NCBI GenBank assembly: GCA_001599715.1
Contig: BCHU01000015.1
Location: forward strand, 351,867 to 415,866
DNA: 64,000 bases
Direction of reading: 5' to 3'
Source: Phaeotremella fagi
Taxonomy: Eukaryota > Basidiomycota > Tremellomycetes > Tremellales > Phaeotremellaceae
In this document: piece by piece, positions 9,598 to 21,479 of the stretch
How positions within the stretch are numbered: position 1 is the first letter of the stretch
How the letters are laid out: each line of letters begins with the position of its first letter
The notes under the pieces: generated by a model
Databases searched by the model: none
What the model saw: the letters and a program-made list of their open reading frames with translations, nothing else
Told to the model about the DNA's origin: nothing
Position numbers and translations under genes: made by a program

Positions 9598-10083
9598 ATG
9601 CCACTCGCAAACCTGCCGCATCGACTCTGTACCCAACTCCTCAACACCTCCCTCTCCTCCCTCTCCCAAACATCCATCCCCTTCTCCAAATCCTCCCTCC
9701 AAATAACCTCGATCCTTCTCCAAAACGGTCTAATCCAATCCCTAACGACCGGAACCCCCACTCACCCCTCACCAACCGATTTCCTCGATCAATCAAAATC
9801 AACACAAAGAATCTGGGTCACTTTGAAATACAGGAACGGTTTACCTGTGCTGAAGAAATTCGAATTGATCAGTAAACCCTCGTTAAGGGTTTTGGTAGAT
9901 AACAAAGAATTGGGTTTGTTGCTTAGTGGGAAACGAGCACGGAATGTTGGAGGTGTTAAATTAGGAGAGGTTTTGATTGTCAGAGTTAATTCTAGGGATG
10001 CTGTGGATGGTGAGAGTTATCTGGAAGGTTGGGAAGCTTGGAGGAAAGGTTTAGGTGGTGAGATCGTTTGCAGAGCTGGGTAG
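9598..10083 (+). CDS. MRPS8: Mitochondrial small ribosomal subunit protein uS8m
   Basis: The product is a component of the mitochondrial 30S-like subunit that binds 12S-type rRNA. The 161 residues match the S8 fold in order: a helical N-terminus (LCTQLLNTSLSSLSQ, ILLQNGLI), WVTLKYRNGLPVLKKFELISKPSLRVLV in the middle (the ISKPS segment is typical of S8) and a C-terminal GGEIVCRAG corresponding to the conserved GGE end. Length fits fungal mitochondrial S8. No intron is needed. The ATG at 9598 is preceded by CACC, a good start context. It is divergent in sequence from bacterial S8, so the call rests on the middle and C-terminal blocks. Confidence 0.75.
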   Translation: MPLANLPHRLCTQLLNTSLSSLSQTSIPFSKSSLQITSILLQNGLIQSLTTGTPTHPSPTDFLDQSKSTQRIWVTLKYRNGLPVLKKFELISKPSLRVLVDNKELGLLLSGKRARNVGGVKLGEVLIVRVNSRDAVDGESYLEGWEAWRKGLGGEIVCRAG

Positions 10084-10367
10084 GGGTTTTTGGGCAAGAG
10101 ATTGGTTCGATTTTGGGTTTTTTGATCGAGAAGAGTGGGGGTTTGTGATGGATTTGGGGGTTGGCATTTGAGGAACGATATGCGAAGGGTGTTATGGAGT
10201 AGGAGTAAGAAGAGGTGCTTCTGGTTCGAGAACGAAATTCTATCTTGGTGGGAATGTTATACCACTTTACATAAATATCCACACGATGATATCAACTAAA
10301 TAGCTAAATGCAGGGTATCCACGGCCATTCAGACAGTATATACAACTATATCGCCTCTTCACGTTTC

Positions 10368-13123
10368 CTAACCACCTCTAAACCTCTCTTGAGAGAAAAC
10401 AGATAATTCCCCAAGTCTATTGTGATGTTGATCAATATGAGTCTTGGCCAAATTTTCAAGCTCTCGCTTTCCATCTTGTCGATATTGATCTAAATAACGA
10501 ACTCATGAGTCCAAATCCAAAACTGATTGAATAAAACAAATACCTTTCAACCTGATCCAGAACCATGATCCCAAAGTCACTTGACCGACTTGATCGTCCC
10601 TATCCAATCCACCTAACGATAACGCTAGATCACGACCAGTCTCTAATTGTTTCATCGTTCGATCTTTGTTCCCGTACAAATGAGAACTAGTCGTGTACGC
10701 GAATATCAACATTTTTAGAATAACGTTGTTCGCTTTATGAGCGATTTCGTATGACGAAGTCAAAGATTTCCTGAATGTTTGTCAGCTTTACAACCAGTGA
10801 TCAAAGAGTTAACAACCACTGACTTGGAAGTGATCCTCTCTGAATCTGTTAGACTAGCCATGAAACATCCAGCAGCGTTCATGGAAGCACTAGTTGACAT
10901 TTTCATTTTCTCAGCAAGTCTCTGAACCTCTTTAACCACCTGATGATCTTTCAAGGGATCGTTCAGACATTCCAAACCACCTTTCACAGCTCGGATCCCA
11001 ATATCAACGATGATACCCAATTCTGATCCTGGGACGATCAACCTTTCAGCTGCTGCGTAGTATCGATATGCTGCTCCTATGTTACCTAGGAATTGGGCGT
11101 ATTGGGCGTGAAGGAGACAGAGTTGTGGGGCAAGTGTTGTGAATAGGTTGTTGGTGCGCAAAAATGTTATCGTTTGTGCTAGTATCTATTCCAAATCAAC
11201 GTCAGTTTTATACATAAACAGATATGTTTCTAGATGACTTACAGAGTCGGCTTGAACTGTATCACTTCGGTAGACATAGGTCGTAGCTTCTTCCATCATC
11301 ATTTCAGCCCGTATCGTCATGACCTGCATTAAAAGGATTTGTACATCTTCGAGACTATGCATTCTCGAGACTGGTCATCATAATCAGCAAACATTACAAG
11401 CAGAATAATCATATAACCTACATCCCACATCCCACATTTCGTTAGCTCTCGTCGTAGAATCAGAATCTCTCATTGCTCGAGCATGAACGAGATTTTTGTT
11501 GTTGGCGTTAGTACCGGTGATGTCTTTGCGAGCTGTTACCGAAGTCAAGTAGGTCAACAGCCATAGGATATTCGGTGGGGTAACTTGTATACGTAGAAGT
11601 TGAGATTGAGCAGTTGACACTGAACTCGGACGAAGAGCGAACTAAGATCGTTCTGATAAATACGAGGATTCAGTACAAATTGGTATAACTTACTGTTACG
11701 ACGCCGCCTTCCCTTCTTATTGACCGGTAAGACTTGTTCTCCTCAAGTGAATCCATGTTGGAATACAGTTGCTTCAATAAACCTTTCACCACTGAATCAT
11801 TTCCACTTCGTCCCTCCCAGAGGATTTTGAGTATCAAATACTGAATTTTCAAAATGGCCACCCATCCTTCTAAATCTTGGACGGTCGAATTGCCTTCGGT
11901 CCACATTGCAAGATCGTCAATCCAGTTGATAGAGATTAGACAATCTGAAAGCGCTGAATGAAGTCTATCCCATTTTCTTTGGACGAATAGATATCGAGCC
12001 CTTGAGAGACGAACTAATTGTACTAAATGAAGATGACCTCTTGCATGTGCTTCGCGCTAATAGTTTCGTAAGCAAAGAATTACAGTGCCTACAATGGATT
12101 AACCCACCTCAAGATCGTTCATTGTGTTCAAAGGATCGATTTGGGAAGTTCCATCTGCAAACTCTAGAAGAAGGAGGTATAGAGAATAACGATGTGCGAC
12201 CTCCTCACTGCGGTATGTCAGCCAACATAACCAATTCAAAAAGAGGAGGACTCAAACCCACTTCGTTGCACTGGCCAAGCTCTGTCTAGCGATTCGAGCT
12301 CCCAAATTACCTTTCCCCTGAGTGTCCAGTTAACAAGATCCACATAGTTTGAAACTAATCGATTCACGTACCTGAAGAAAAGACAATTTAGCGTTAAGCA
12401 ACTCTAACTGTTGCCGTTTGACTCTAAGATTCGGACTACTCATTGAAGCAGCCAGCTAAGACAACGTTAATCTTTAATTGTGAACAAGAAACTTACAGCT
12501 TTCCCAACGAAATCCAAAACATCGTTCAGAACCTTTTGAGAGTCTATCCTCATTCCTTCGACCTCTCGTTTCTTGCCTTTCCTCTTAGCGTTCTCAATCT
12601 CACTTTCCTCTCTTTGTAAAGATAGGTAAAGTTTGATTCCAATCACACCAAATTCATAACCAAAATAAACTACTTCTCGGTCGGAAATTTCAGTCGATCG
12701 TAGACCTATACCTAACAGATCTAGAGCTAAGATCAAAAGAGCTTTAGCTTTATTTGAGGCGAGAGGATCATGGACGAAAGGTATCGAGGTTCCTTTGGTC
12801 GAAGTTGGTGGAATCAACGGTACCGAAGGATCATCTCCCGTATCAACACTGATCGAAAGTGGAATAAAAGATTGTTGCAAACATCTCGAAGAAGCTTCAT
12901 GAGCTGAAATAGCTGTATGATATAACAAAGGTAACGTAGAAATTGAAAGTGGTTCTTTGAAATCAGGTAGCACAGGTCGAGGATTTATCTTCTGTCTTTT
13001 CGAACTTGACTCTTCGATGTGAACGGCTTTTGAACTGTTCAGATCGATTGGATCCATTGGAGTTCCGGGATGGAAAGGTCTTTTGAACGATCCATTGGAG
13101 TTGGATCCTGTCGTTTCTGTCAT
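10368..13123 (-). CDS. Mau2/Scc4-like cohesin-loading factor
   Basis: The probable role is to load cohesin on chromosomes with Scc2. The gene has many short introns. The first exon (13123 to about 12497) encodes a low-complexity N-terminus, then helical repeats. Later exons give VKRQQLELLNAKLSFLQ, ARIARQSLASAT and HRYSLYLLLLEFA, then QLCLLHAQYAQFLGNIGAAY at about 11070, and finally helices resembling the Mau2 C-terminus (GRDLALSLGG). The last exon ends at a stop at 10368-10370 after FSQERFRGG. The TPR-like helix pairs and C-terminal pattern suggest Mau2, but no single motif is decisive; another helical-repeat protein is possible. One junction (near 10810) uses a GTCAGT donor. Confidence 0.5.
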
Positions 13124-13358
13124 TCCTGGATATAAATCAAGTCATCAAGTTGGCGTTTGATGAGGTAGGGTTTGGTAGCTGGTGTTTTGCGTGAAATTGA
13201 GCTAGAGTTTCTGTGGGGTTTTACGAGTTATTTTATCTATCAGATGAGATCTTCTCTAACTGTCGACGATACTGTTAATATTGAGGAAAGTGTATGTTGT
13301 CTAAGTGAATTTGTGTAGGTGAAATGTAGGTGAACTGATTCGTAAGGTTGATTCAAGG

Positions 13359-13366
13359 TCACGTGA
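13359..13366. promoter_or_regulatory. TCACGTGA palindrome in the HIS3 promoter
   Basis: An 8-bp palindrome with an E-box core (CACGTG) lies 105 nt upstream of the HIS3 start, in the 350-nt region shared with the divergent Mau2-like gene. CACGTG is bound by bHLH factors such as Cbf1 or Pho4 in other yeasts; its use here is inference. Confidence 0.45.
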
Positions 13367-13470
13367 TTATCAGACTCGATTTATGAATAATTAAGATCTA
13401 CACCTGAAATAAATTCATATTTTTTTGCAATTCATTGCCATTACCATACCCAACAGCAACAAAAACAGTC

Positions 13471-14305
13471 ATGCCTAGAACAGCAACAGTGGAAAGGAAG
13501 ACGTCAGAGACATCGATAACATGTACGATCGATTTGGATCATATTCCAGGAGTGACAGAGCAAATTATCGATGTATCGACTGGAATAGGATTTTTAGATC
13601 ATGTAGGGATCCTCTTTTCAGATTTACGATACTAAAAGTTGACATCCAGTAACAGATGTTCACAGCAATGGCTAAACACGGTGGAATGTCTTTAACATTG
13701 AAATGTGTCGGTGACATCTATATCGATGATCACCATTCAGCGGAGGATTCAGCTTTGGCAGTTGGTGAAGCTTTCAAGAAAGCTTTGGGTGAACGTAAAG
13801 GGATTAAACGATATGGTTATGCTTACGCCCCACTCGATGAGGTAGGTAGTGTTGTCATGGTCTGGGACGACTTCAGAAGATATCATGCAAAAGAGCACAA
13901 TCTGATTTCTTGTTTAGGCTTTATCTAGAGCTGTCATCGATATATCTTCAAGACCTTATTTCGTCAGTCATCTCCCATTCACCAGGGAGAAAATTGGAGA
14001 TCGTAAGCTATTTGTCTCGTGTCATCTGGAAGAAAGCTTACGATATCTAGTATCAACCGAAATGATTCCTCATCTCCTTCAATCATTCGCTTTCGCCGCA
14101 GGTGTTACTCTTCATGTGGATTTCATAAGAGGAGAGAACAACCATCACATGTAAGTAGATCATTCGAGTTGTCACGCTGGTTTTGACAATTGTGATCTAT
14201 AGTGCCGAATCTGCGTTCAAAGCTTTGGCTTTGGCTATTAGAATGGCTATTACTTTGACGGGCGGCGATGATGTCCCTAGTACAAAAGGTGTTTTGGCTT
14301 TGTAG
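13471..14305 (+). CDS. HIS3: Imidazoleglycerol-phosphate dehydratase
   Basis: The enzyme catalyses the sixth step of histidine synthesis, dehydrating imidazole glycerol phosphate to imidazole acetol phosphate with manganese in the active site. Five exons fit exactly: 13471-13602, 13656-13841, 13918-14002, 14051-14150 and 14203-14305, giving 201 residues, normal for the family. The metal-binding signatures are present: GFLDHM across intron 1, [10 protein letters not shown], and NNHHIAESAFKA across intron 4. The start is the ATG at 13471 ([14 protein letters not shown]); there is no in-frame ATG upstream. All introns are 48-76 nt. Confidence 0.97.
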
Positions 14306-14618
14306 TTTAGATTTACATGAATGGGTAACAGGAAATTGTGTTCAACTTGTCCAAATAACGAGACTGCAAATATTTTCTTTTAAGCCTGCATTCAAATTAA
14401 GAGACATGAATTTTTGACATGCATTGTGTTTCGGTGTAAACTTTGCTTCTATATGACAATCACTACGGTATACGATGAACGAGAGTTGCTGATTCCCCTC
14501 GACTGTTCCAGATATAACTATACAAGAAACTTTTGATTTTTTCTTTTCCCTTGTCCCAATTCTGTTCTTTCACATTCCACTGTCCCCATATTTCATGAAG
14601 GTCTTACTTAATCAGAGA

Positions 14619-15520
14619 TCATCGCTTTCTAGTCTTCCGTTTCCCACTGGTACTCGTTGAATTCAACTCAAAAGATTCCTCCTCCGTAAGTTCTCTGAAG
14701 GGAGTAGCTGATCTCCTGGTGAGAGGCGTGGATGGTTTGACTTCTTCAGGTTGGATTGGGGGTGTGGAATGTGAATCTGAGGAAGGTCTGTTGGAATAAT
14801 ATCTACCGGCCTAAGGTGGGAAGCATCAACATGAGGTTCAGTGAGAGATTGAAGAGGAATTTGAGATACCTGTAACAACATTACACCGGTTAACATCACC
14901 GCCGTGATGACATTATCATTAGCTAGATCTCTAACCGCAGTCGTGAGTCCCGGAAAGAGAGGATGATGTTCGATATCAGAAGGTAAAGGTGATGGAATCA
15001 TAGCGACAGCTAGTAGTCATTTAGCCTCGCTTCAGAACAGATTCACGAAACCGTCACTCACTAGGAAACACCTCAGTGATTTGATTATAAGTAATCGCAG
15101 CCAATAAAACTATTCTCTTGATCAGCATTTACAATACTCAGCTAAGTATTATCAAAGACGTACCGACACTACCACCATCAAACAAGACCTCCCCACCACG
15201 TCCTTGCCAACCTTTAACGAAACTTCCAGCAGCAGCTAATAAAGCTGCTATCCCCACGCAAACGTAAGCCCATCCAAGACCGTCGGGTGCGGAGGAAAGT
15301 ATCGAATAATAAGTAATGGACGTAGTCAGAGCCTCGGACGTTAAAGGTGAACGCCAGAGGGTATTGTGATCTGCTATCCAATGGGTGAATGTTGTTCCTG
15401 CGTCTAGTGTTAGTTGCTGAATTTATGAAACGGGATGATGATGTGGATTTCTGATTGGAATATCAACCCACCTAACAAGAAACATGTGGTTATGGTCAAT
15501 GCCATCGTTCGCCAAACCAT
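14619..15520 (-). CDS. SHR3: Shr3-family ER chaperone for amino-acid permeases
   Basis: Shr3 is an ER membrane protein that helps amino-acid permeases fold and reach COPII vesicles. Five exons on the minus strand fit in phase: 15520-15472, 15397-15164, 15109-15062, 15009-14870 and 14810-14619, giving 220 residues. The product starts MVWRTMALTITTCFLLG (first membrane span), then TTFTHWIADHNTLWRSPLT, which is the family signature, SITYYSIL, and further hydrophobic segments. The C-terminal tail is hydrophilic and ends GKRKTRKR, a basic end like the ER-retention tails of this family. Reading through intron 4 gives a false tail, so the spliced form is preferred. Confidence 0.82.
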
Positions 15521-15923
15521 TTTGATTGATGTTGATGGGGTCTTAGTGGATCCCTATCGTGGATGCTATGATATATAACAAGAAGGTAAGAAAGACAAAG
15601 ATTAAAAACCCATAGAATACCAAGAACTGTAACTGGACTGACTGATGACCGAGTGTGGTGATTCCCGCTGACGATGCCAAACGTAAACATGGCACTGGAA
15701 TTTAAAAGTGGCACTCTGGCAACGTCATGGTCTGAAGCAGACAAGTACTTTGGATAATCATTGAAGTAGATTTGTATACATGGTAATCTTTCCCATAAGC
15801 TCAGCAAGGCTACAATATATACTGTTACAACAGCTTTGGGATAATAACGAGCGAAAACTCTCTTCATATTGCGGCTATCAACAGACGCACTGAACAATCC
15901 TCGTCCATCACCTTCAGTCCTCG

Positions 15924-18750
15924 TTACAAAGATTGCGGTTCATTCAAAAAATTCAGAAAATCCAATTCCCCGTTGACCGGCATCATCATCTGTTGTAAGA
16001 GATTCTGCAAAAATCGGTCCGATTCAGCTGAATTGTTGTTCACGAACTCCGCTTGATGATTCGATCTTTGCTGGGTTAGCGCTTGAATTCGAATGTTTAC
16101 CTACGGTAGTGCATGGTTTCCGTGAAATGTTCCTGGTTCTGGCAACGGTATCGAGTCCGGCTCCCATTGCTAAATTGAATTGAAGATGCTCAGATTCGAA
16201 CACCCACATGTATTGGTACACTCACCATATCCATCGCTTGACCAGAGCCACTCGAATGAGAAGCTTCTTGAACGACATCAGCCACTTGAGACGTTTTCCC
16301 ATTTTCAAATCGATTTTCCCTGTTTGAATGATTTTGAACCAGAGTACTCCCAAATTCTTCAAGAAGATCATTCAAAATTGTCGCTTTCTGCATCGCTGCT
16401 GGCCAAGTTTCAGCTACCGCATATAGGGCTTGTCGACAATTTTGAGCATTTTCTAATGCAGCCTTATTTTGATTCGGTGTCCTTCCTCTTGTTGCAACGA
16501 GGAGAAATGTTGTTCCAGCTGTATAAACTATTTGAGCCATTGTTGGCGATGAAAATCGAAGTCCATGTTGAAGTTGCCATAAATTCACTAATTGAATTAT
16601 TTTAATTGCTGCTTGATGACATCGCTGATGTTCAAGAGTTTCTGATCAGTTTTGCCTGTGTTTTTGATGGCTGTGTGTACTCACAGCCATGGGAGTGAAA
16701 GCCACCATTCCGTTGAAGAATTCTTCATCATTTCCCGTTGTTGAAATCGGGACTTGACTGAATGGTTGGAAAAGTAGAATCAAGACCCAGGCCCAAGCCA
16801 GATGCATCATCAGGATATGAGGCAAAACTCGATCGCTCGACCCCGAAGCCACGAGGAGCGGGCGAGGAAGACCGTTCAACCAATTGTCTAGTCTGATTCT
16901 ACGAAACGATGTTAGCATGTTGCTGAATGTGGACTATAGTGATTGACCACTTACTCAAAATCATGCACAGTTCCATTTCCCAAGAGTATATTCTTGTCAG
17001 AGTGAAGAGCGTACCTGCCAGTTGAATGAGTTCGATGACCTGACTTGCGGAAACACGAGTATTTACACAGTTTTCGTGATATCGTAAGAAATTCTCAACA
17101 GATTGACGGTGTGTACGAATGTCAAGCTCAAGTACGATTGCTGTTGTGAAGAGGACTCCCCCGAATCATCCCATACGTAGGTAATATCATCAGTTGATTG
17201 ATCAACAGATGGTAGTGGTGTTCTGAGAGGAAACCCAGAGTCAGTTTGATTCAATCAAAAACGCAAAATACCTACGAAAATCTTTGAGTAGAAGGATCTC
17301 TCCCAATGTAAATTGCCCACATCTCTTCTTGACAAAATACCGTCCAGAAAGTTACATTCCTCTGCGGTTACTGCATTAGCATTCTGATAACTTGATGACA
17401 ATACCTGAACGACCATTTCTGAGCTTAATCTACCCTTCTTAGCCAGAGGTGTGACATCGATATTCAAGCCAACTGAAGAGAGTTCAATCTTTCCATCCTA
17501 GTGAGAAATGCATTTGAGACAACTTACTGCCTTGTGAAGTCCGTAAACAGAGACCATAATATGTCCATCCTATACTGTGATCACCATTCGTTGAATGAAA
17601 GCTTGCTAGTAAAGCCAAAGCCTGGACGGTGGCTATACTAGGTGACATTAATTCTTTATCCATCCGTCGTCGACCCTCATTGAAAAATACAGTTCTTGTG
17701 AACACATGACGCAGATGAGGTTCATCGCAATATGTCAATGCTAGTGCCAAAATTAGATTATGTAACATTGGACTATAATTTGGAGCCCTGGTGGGAATGT
17801 CATCCTCATTTGCCAGGGCTATAGCTATTTGCACGTCTCTTCGAAATAGATGTGGTGTAACCCTTTGTGCTAAGGCATCAGTCTCTTGATTGTGTTCGAA
17901 TTACTCACTCCATGATGCAAAATAACGGAAAAATCTGTCCAGAGCTGTAGCATGTTGTGTAGCAGTCAATGGGAAGTCTGGAAGATACCTTTTGAAATTG
18001 GTTTCTTGTTGTGTATCGTTCCCTACGAATGGAATGGGGTCGTGAGGAGACTTTTGGCTGATGTGGTGGTACGCGCTGGTAGGACCGTGAAATTGGAGTC
18101 CACCCTGTTCATCCTGCAACTGTTTGATAATGAGCGTTTGCCTTTAGACTAAATGGATAATCATACCAAGACAGCATCCAGCTCCCCAAGATGAGAGCCG
18201 TCACCACTTTCTGATCTGAAGGTGTCAAAAGGAACCGACGTATCACCACTCCCAACCATAGATGATTCAGGGATCAAGCGAGTGGTTAACGGACTGGTTG
18301 TGTTGGTGCGTTGTCTGGAAACTGTATTTCCTTCAAAGGAGACATATTTGGAAGTCTCTTGATTACTAGTTTCACCTCTAGATGCACTGCGATGATTTCT
18401 AACTTCTCGTTCCAGCTCTTCGACTCTGGACCGAAGTTTCGCAGCTTGCTCACGCGAAATTGGTTTACGATAGTCTATTGTGTCCCATGAACATTGATCC
18501 TGATATCGTCAGACCTGAAAATTAGACGACCTTGAGATAACATACGTTGAATTCCCGACAGGTTCCGCAAGTTGGAGTTGCTCCGTCACATCTCCTCTTC
18601 CTGCAACAGCTTTAATAAATAGATTTCCATCCGGAAGTGGTAAAAAAATCCAAATATTTTAGATGTTTTAACATACCTTCGTCGACAGTTTGCACAAGCC
18701 TCAGTGATGTTATGGCGTTTAGGCTCCTTACCTTTCTTACTCGGTGGCAT
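15924..18750 (-). CDS. Zn2Cys6 transcription factor with fungal MHR domain
   Basis: This is a probable nuclear, pathway-specific regulator. The first exons encode MPPSKKGKEPKRHNITEAC followed by the binuclear zinc cluster C-x2-C-x6-C-x5-C-x2-C-x6-C, split by introns at 18601-18676 and 18500-18545. A short coiled coil (AAKLRSRVEELEREVRNH) follows. The middle-homology region has IALANEDD..., then an exon encoding NVTFWTVFCQEEMWAIYIGR, and RLDNWLNGLPRPLL. About eleven introns are needed; one of 34 nt near the 3' end restores a C-terminus ending FLNEPQSL at the stop at 15924. It lies next to the aldehyde dehydrogenase, permease and dehydrogenase genes and is probably their regulator. Confidence 0.85.
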
Positions 18751-18824
18751 GATTTGGCTTGGTTGTTATCGAATGATCGATGGAGGTAAAAGTGTGATAG
18801 TGGAACTTGGTATTTTAGGAGGAA

Positions 18825-18838
18825 CGGAAATCTTCCGC
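18825..18838. promoter_or_regulatory. CGGAAATC motif upstream of the regulator
   Basis: CGGAAATC followed directly by TTCCGC lies 75-88 nt upstream of the regulator's start, between it and the end of the aldehyde dehydrogenase. The same core occurs at 21035 and 23354. GCGGAA/TTCCGC half-sites of this kind suit a Zn2Cys6 protein; autoregulation is inference. Confidence 0.45.
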
Positions 18839-18942
18839 TCAACTTAATCCAGTTGTGGCACATACCGTACAGTACTGAATTGAATATATTCGTACTACGG
18901 TCAAGTATCGCATAGCAAATTACTACAAAGGGAAAGTCATAC

Positions 18943-20912
18943 TCATGTTGAGCGACTGAATGCAATCTGTACAGTTTTCGATTGACTATACTCAGCCAAA
19001 GCGTTGTGACCGAGATCTCTACCGATTCCACTTTGTTTAAAGCCACCTGAGATATAGGAAAGAGATCAGCTATTCACCCATACAAGATTTTTGCTAGTCG
19101 GACTTACCCATTGGTAGTTGTCTGAGTGAACATAGTTAGTATCGCTTGGTTTGGAGGTCATATTGCTATCTTACGCTGGTAGAGATCCATATTGATTAAC
19201 CCAAACTACTCCCGCTTCTAAATCTTCTGACAGCTGCAAAGCTTTGTTCAAGTCGGTCGTATGAAGTCCAGCCGCTAATCCGTACTCAGTATCGTTACCC
19301 AAGTGGGTAACCTCAGAGATAGTGTCAAAAGGCGCAATACACCTAGGAACTATGAGTTTTGTTTCTGTATATCACATTGCTACTCACAAAACAGGACCAA
19401 AAATCTCCTCTTGAAGCTTCGATACGCGTCAGCGAACTTGTGCTTCCGACTTGGACCTACCGGAGAATCGGAGGAGACATCACAAAAGACTGTGGGCTGA
19501 ATGAAAAGCTTTCCAATTGGATCTAATTTTCCTCCTATGAGAACCCTGGCACCACCATCCATTCCCGACTGGATAAGCTTCATAATTCTATCATGTTGTA
19601 GTTGTGAAACCTGAGGTCCCTGGAACGTCTCAGGATCGAAAGGATCACCGAGTTTGATTGACGATACTCGTTTCTGTAATGCGGCCAAGAACTTTTCGTA
19701 AATCGGTCTTTCCACATAAGCTCGAGAACCAGCGCAACAATTTTGTCTATATACAATAAGTCAACAGGGTATGATATGATGATCTTACCCGTGATTGAAG
19801 AAAATACCCATTGTAACTGCTTCCACTGCTTCGTCGAACTTGGCATCGGCGAAAACTGGAGAAAGTTAACTCGAGACCTTTTGAAGATGCTGAACTCACC
19901 GATATTTGGAGATTTACCACCCAACTCGAGCGTCACTCGTTTTAGATTAGATTCTGCGGCTGCTTTGAGGATCTTTGTCAAATGTGTCAGTGCAAGGGAG
20001 TGAATATAAGTGTTTTTGGTTACTCACCACTCGACCAACAGGCGTGCTTCCGGTGAAAGCCAGTTTTCTGATTTCCATGTGAGAAGCCAAGGCAGCACCA
20101 GTCACGGAGCCGATACCACTGAGAACGTTGATGACTCCCGGTGGGAAACCTGCTTCGCCAACCAGTCGAGCTACATACAAGGCAGACAATGGGGTCTGTT
20201 CTGCAGACTTTATGATACATACATTCCCACAAGCAATCGCAGGTGCAATCTTCCAAGCCCAAATCAAAATTGGAAAGTTCCACTGGGATGTTGTTAGCTA
20301 CAGAGTGCAGTACATTAACGATCTATCGAACCTACGGGAATGATTTGTGCCACGACTCCCAAGGGTTGATGTGTAGTGTAATTAAGAGATTCACCACTCA
20401 AATCGACAGTCTCCCCTGTTGAACACCTCGTTATTTACTGACTTGTCGACTAATTCAGTCGAACTTACCAAATACCTTGTCACACCATCCTGCAAAGTAA
20501 CGTAAACAGTCAATCGCTCCTTGCACATCGACAACTTTGGCAAAAACAAACGATTTGCCGTTATCTGCAGCCTTTAAACAGTCAGCACCACTGCCATTCA
20601 CAGTAGACTCACCTCGATGGCAGCAATGACCTCGATGTCTCTCTCCATAAGGTCCGCCAAAGCATTCAACAATCGTCCTCGTTGAGAACCTTTCACATAC
20701 CGCCAACTTTCGAAAGCCTTCTTTGCCGCCTTCACAGCTTGATCTACGTCCTTTGACGAAGCACTTTCTACTTCGCATATAACATCCCCCGTGTACGGAT
20801 TAGTAACAGAAATCTTTGGCTCTTCACCTGAAACGAATTCGTTTCCGATGTAAAGCCCTGTTGGCTGGTCGTAAACGGTACCATTTGGAAGTGTGATTGA
20901 CTTGGTGCTCAT
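18943..20912 (-). CDS. NAD(P)-dependent aldehyde dehydrogenase
   Basis: The enzyme oxidises an aldehyde to its acid; the substrate is not known. The reading is a full-length ALDH of about 495 residues in roughly ten exons. The N-terminal exon (20912-20613) gives ITNPYTG-type strands and [18 protein letters not shown]. Then come [18 protein letters not shown] (coenzyme pocket), FTGSTPVGR, the catalytic-glutamate motif [10 protein letters not shown], and the nucleophile loop [10 protein letters not shown]. The C-terminus has a [13 protein letters not shown] segment and ends IAFSRST. A 14-nt exon at 19108-19121 is needed to join VNQYGSLPA to the GGFKQSG exon. It lies beside a regulator, permease and dehydrogenase, suggesting that it completes a catabolic route. 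Confidence 0.93.
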
Positions 20913-21034
20913 TTTTGGATAAGATGAAGGTTAGTGTGAACAGGTTGAGTCTGGCAACTTGCAATATGACATCCATCGGCTGTGTTCACTCGTTGCAAGA
21001 CAACTTCCACATTTCATCTCGTATGGCATCTATG

Positions 21035-21048
21035 CGGAAATCATGCGG
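21035..21048. promoter_or_regulatory. CGGAAATCATGCGG motif in the ALDH promoter
   Basis: It lies 123-136 nt upstream of the aldehyde dehydrogenase start and holds two CGGAA half-sites in direct repeat. The same CGGAAATCA-GCGG core, one base shorter, lies in the promoter between the permease and dehydrogenase genes at 23354. The rest of 20913-21479 holds no gene that I can see. Confidence 0.5.
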
Positions 21049-21479
21049 AAGTGAACCGGTTTGAACTGGCCAATCAAATTCAATTGCCAAGAAGACAAGA
21101 CTTGAATTTCAATTTGATGTTCAGTGTTACGACTCTCATGCCGTTGTAAGTCAGGACTAGCAGAAAGGTGCAACGGTTCTGTGTCTAACAAGCTTTATGA
21201 GATAATAGTTGTTTTCACCAAAGAGTGGTTTCGCCTCGATCAAAAGTTGTCGACCGATGCATTCTTTTTTAGAATACAAAATGCACCGCATTACATTTCG
21301 AACACGAAATGCATCAGATTCTACAACGGTTCTCCAAAACTAAGCTAACCACTATCCCTCGCCTCCCTGTTCTCGTCGTTGCTTCCTACCCTACTCTCCT
21401 ATCATCCAAACTAATCCTCTGATCTCACCGAGCAAAATCACCCTTTTCCTAACTTGATATATCTGTCCTGATAAACAGC

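Noticed and set aside
15496..15897. 133-residue minus-strand frame with hydrophobic stretches between SHR3 and the regulator
   Set aside because: It overlaps the SHR3 first exon in another frame, lacks a good ATG and shows no family motif. The two neighbouring genes account for both ends.
17030..17070. Suspected frameshift in the Zn2Cys6 regulator
   Set aside because: A 52-nt GT-AG intron starting at GTAAATAC and ending CTGGCAG joins ITKTV to YALHSDKNI in phase, so no lesion is needed.
20020..20297. Plus- and minus-strand frames within the aldehyde dehydrogenase
   Set aside because: Shadow frames of a strongly conserved enzyme exon.
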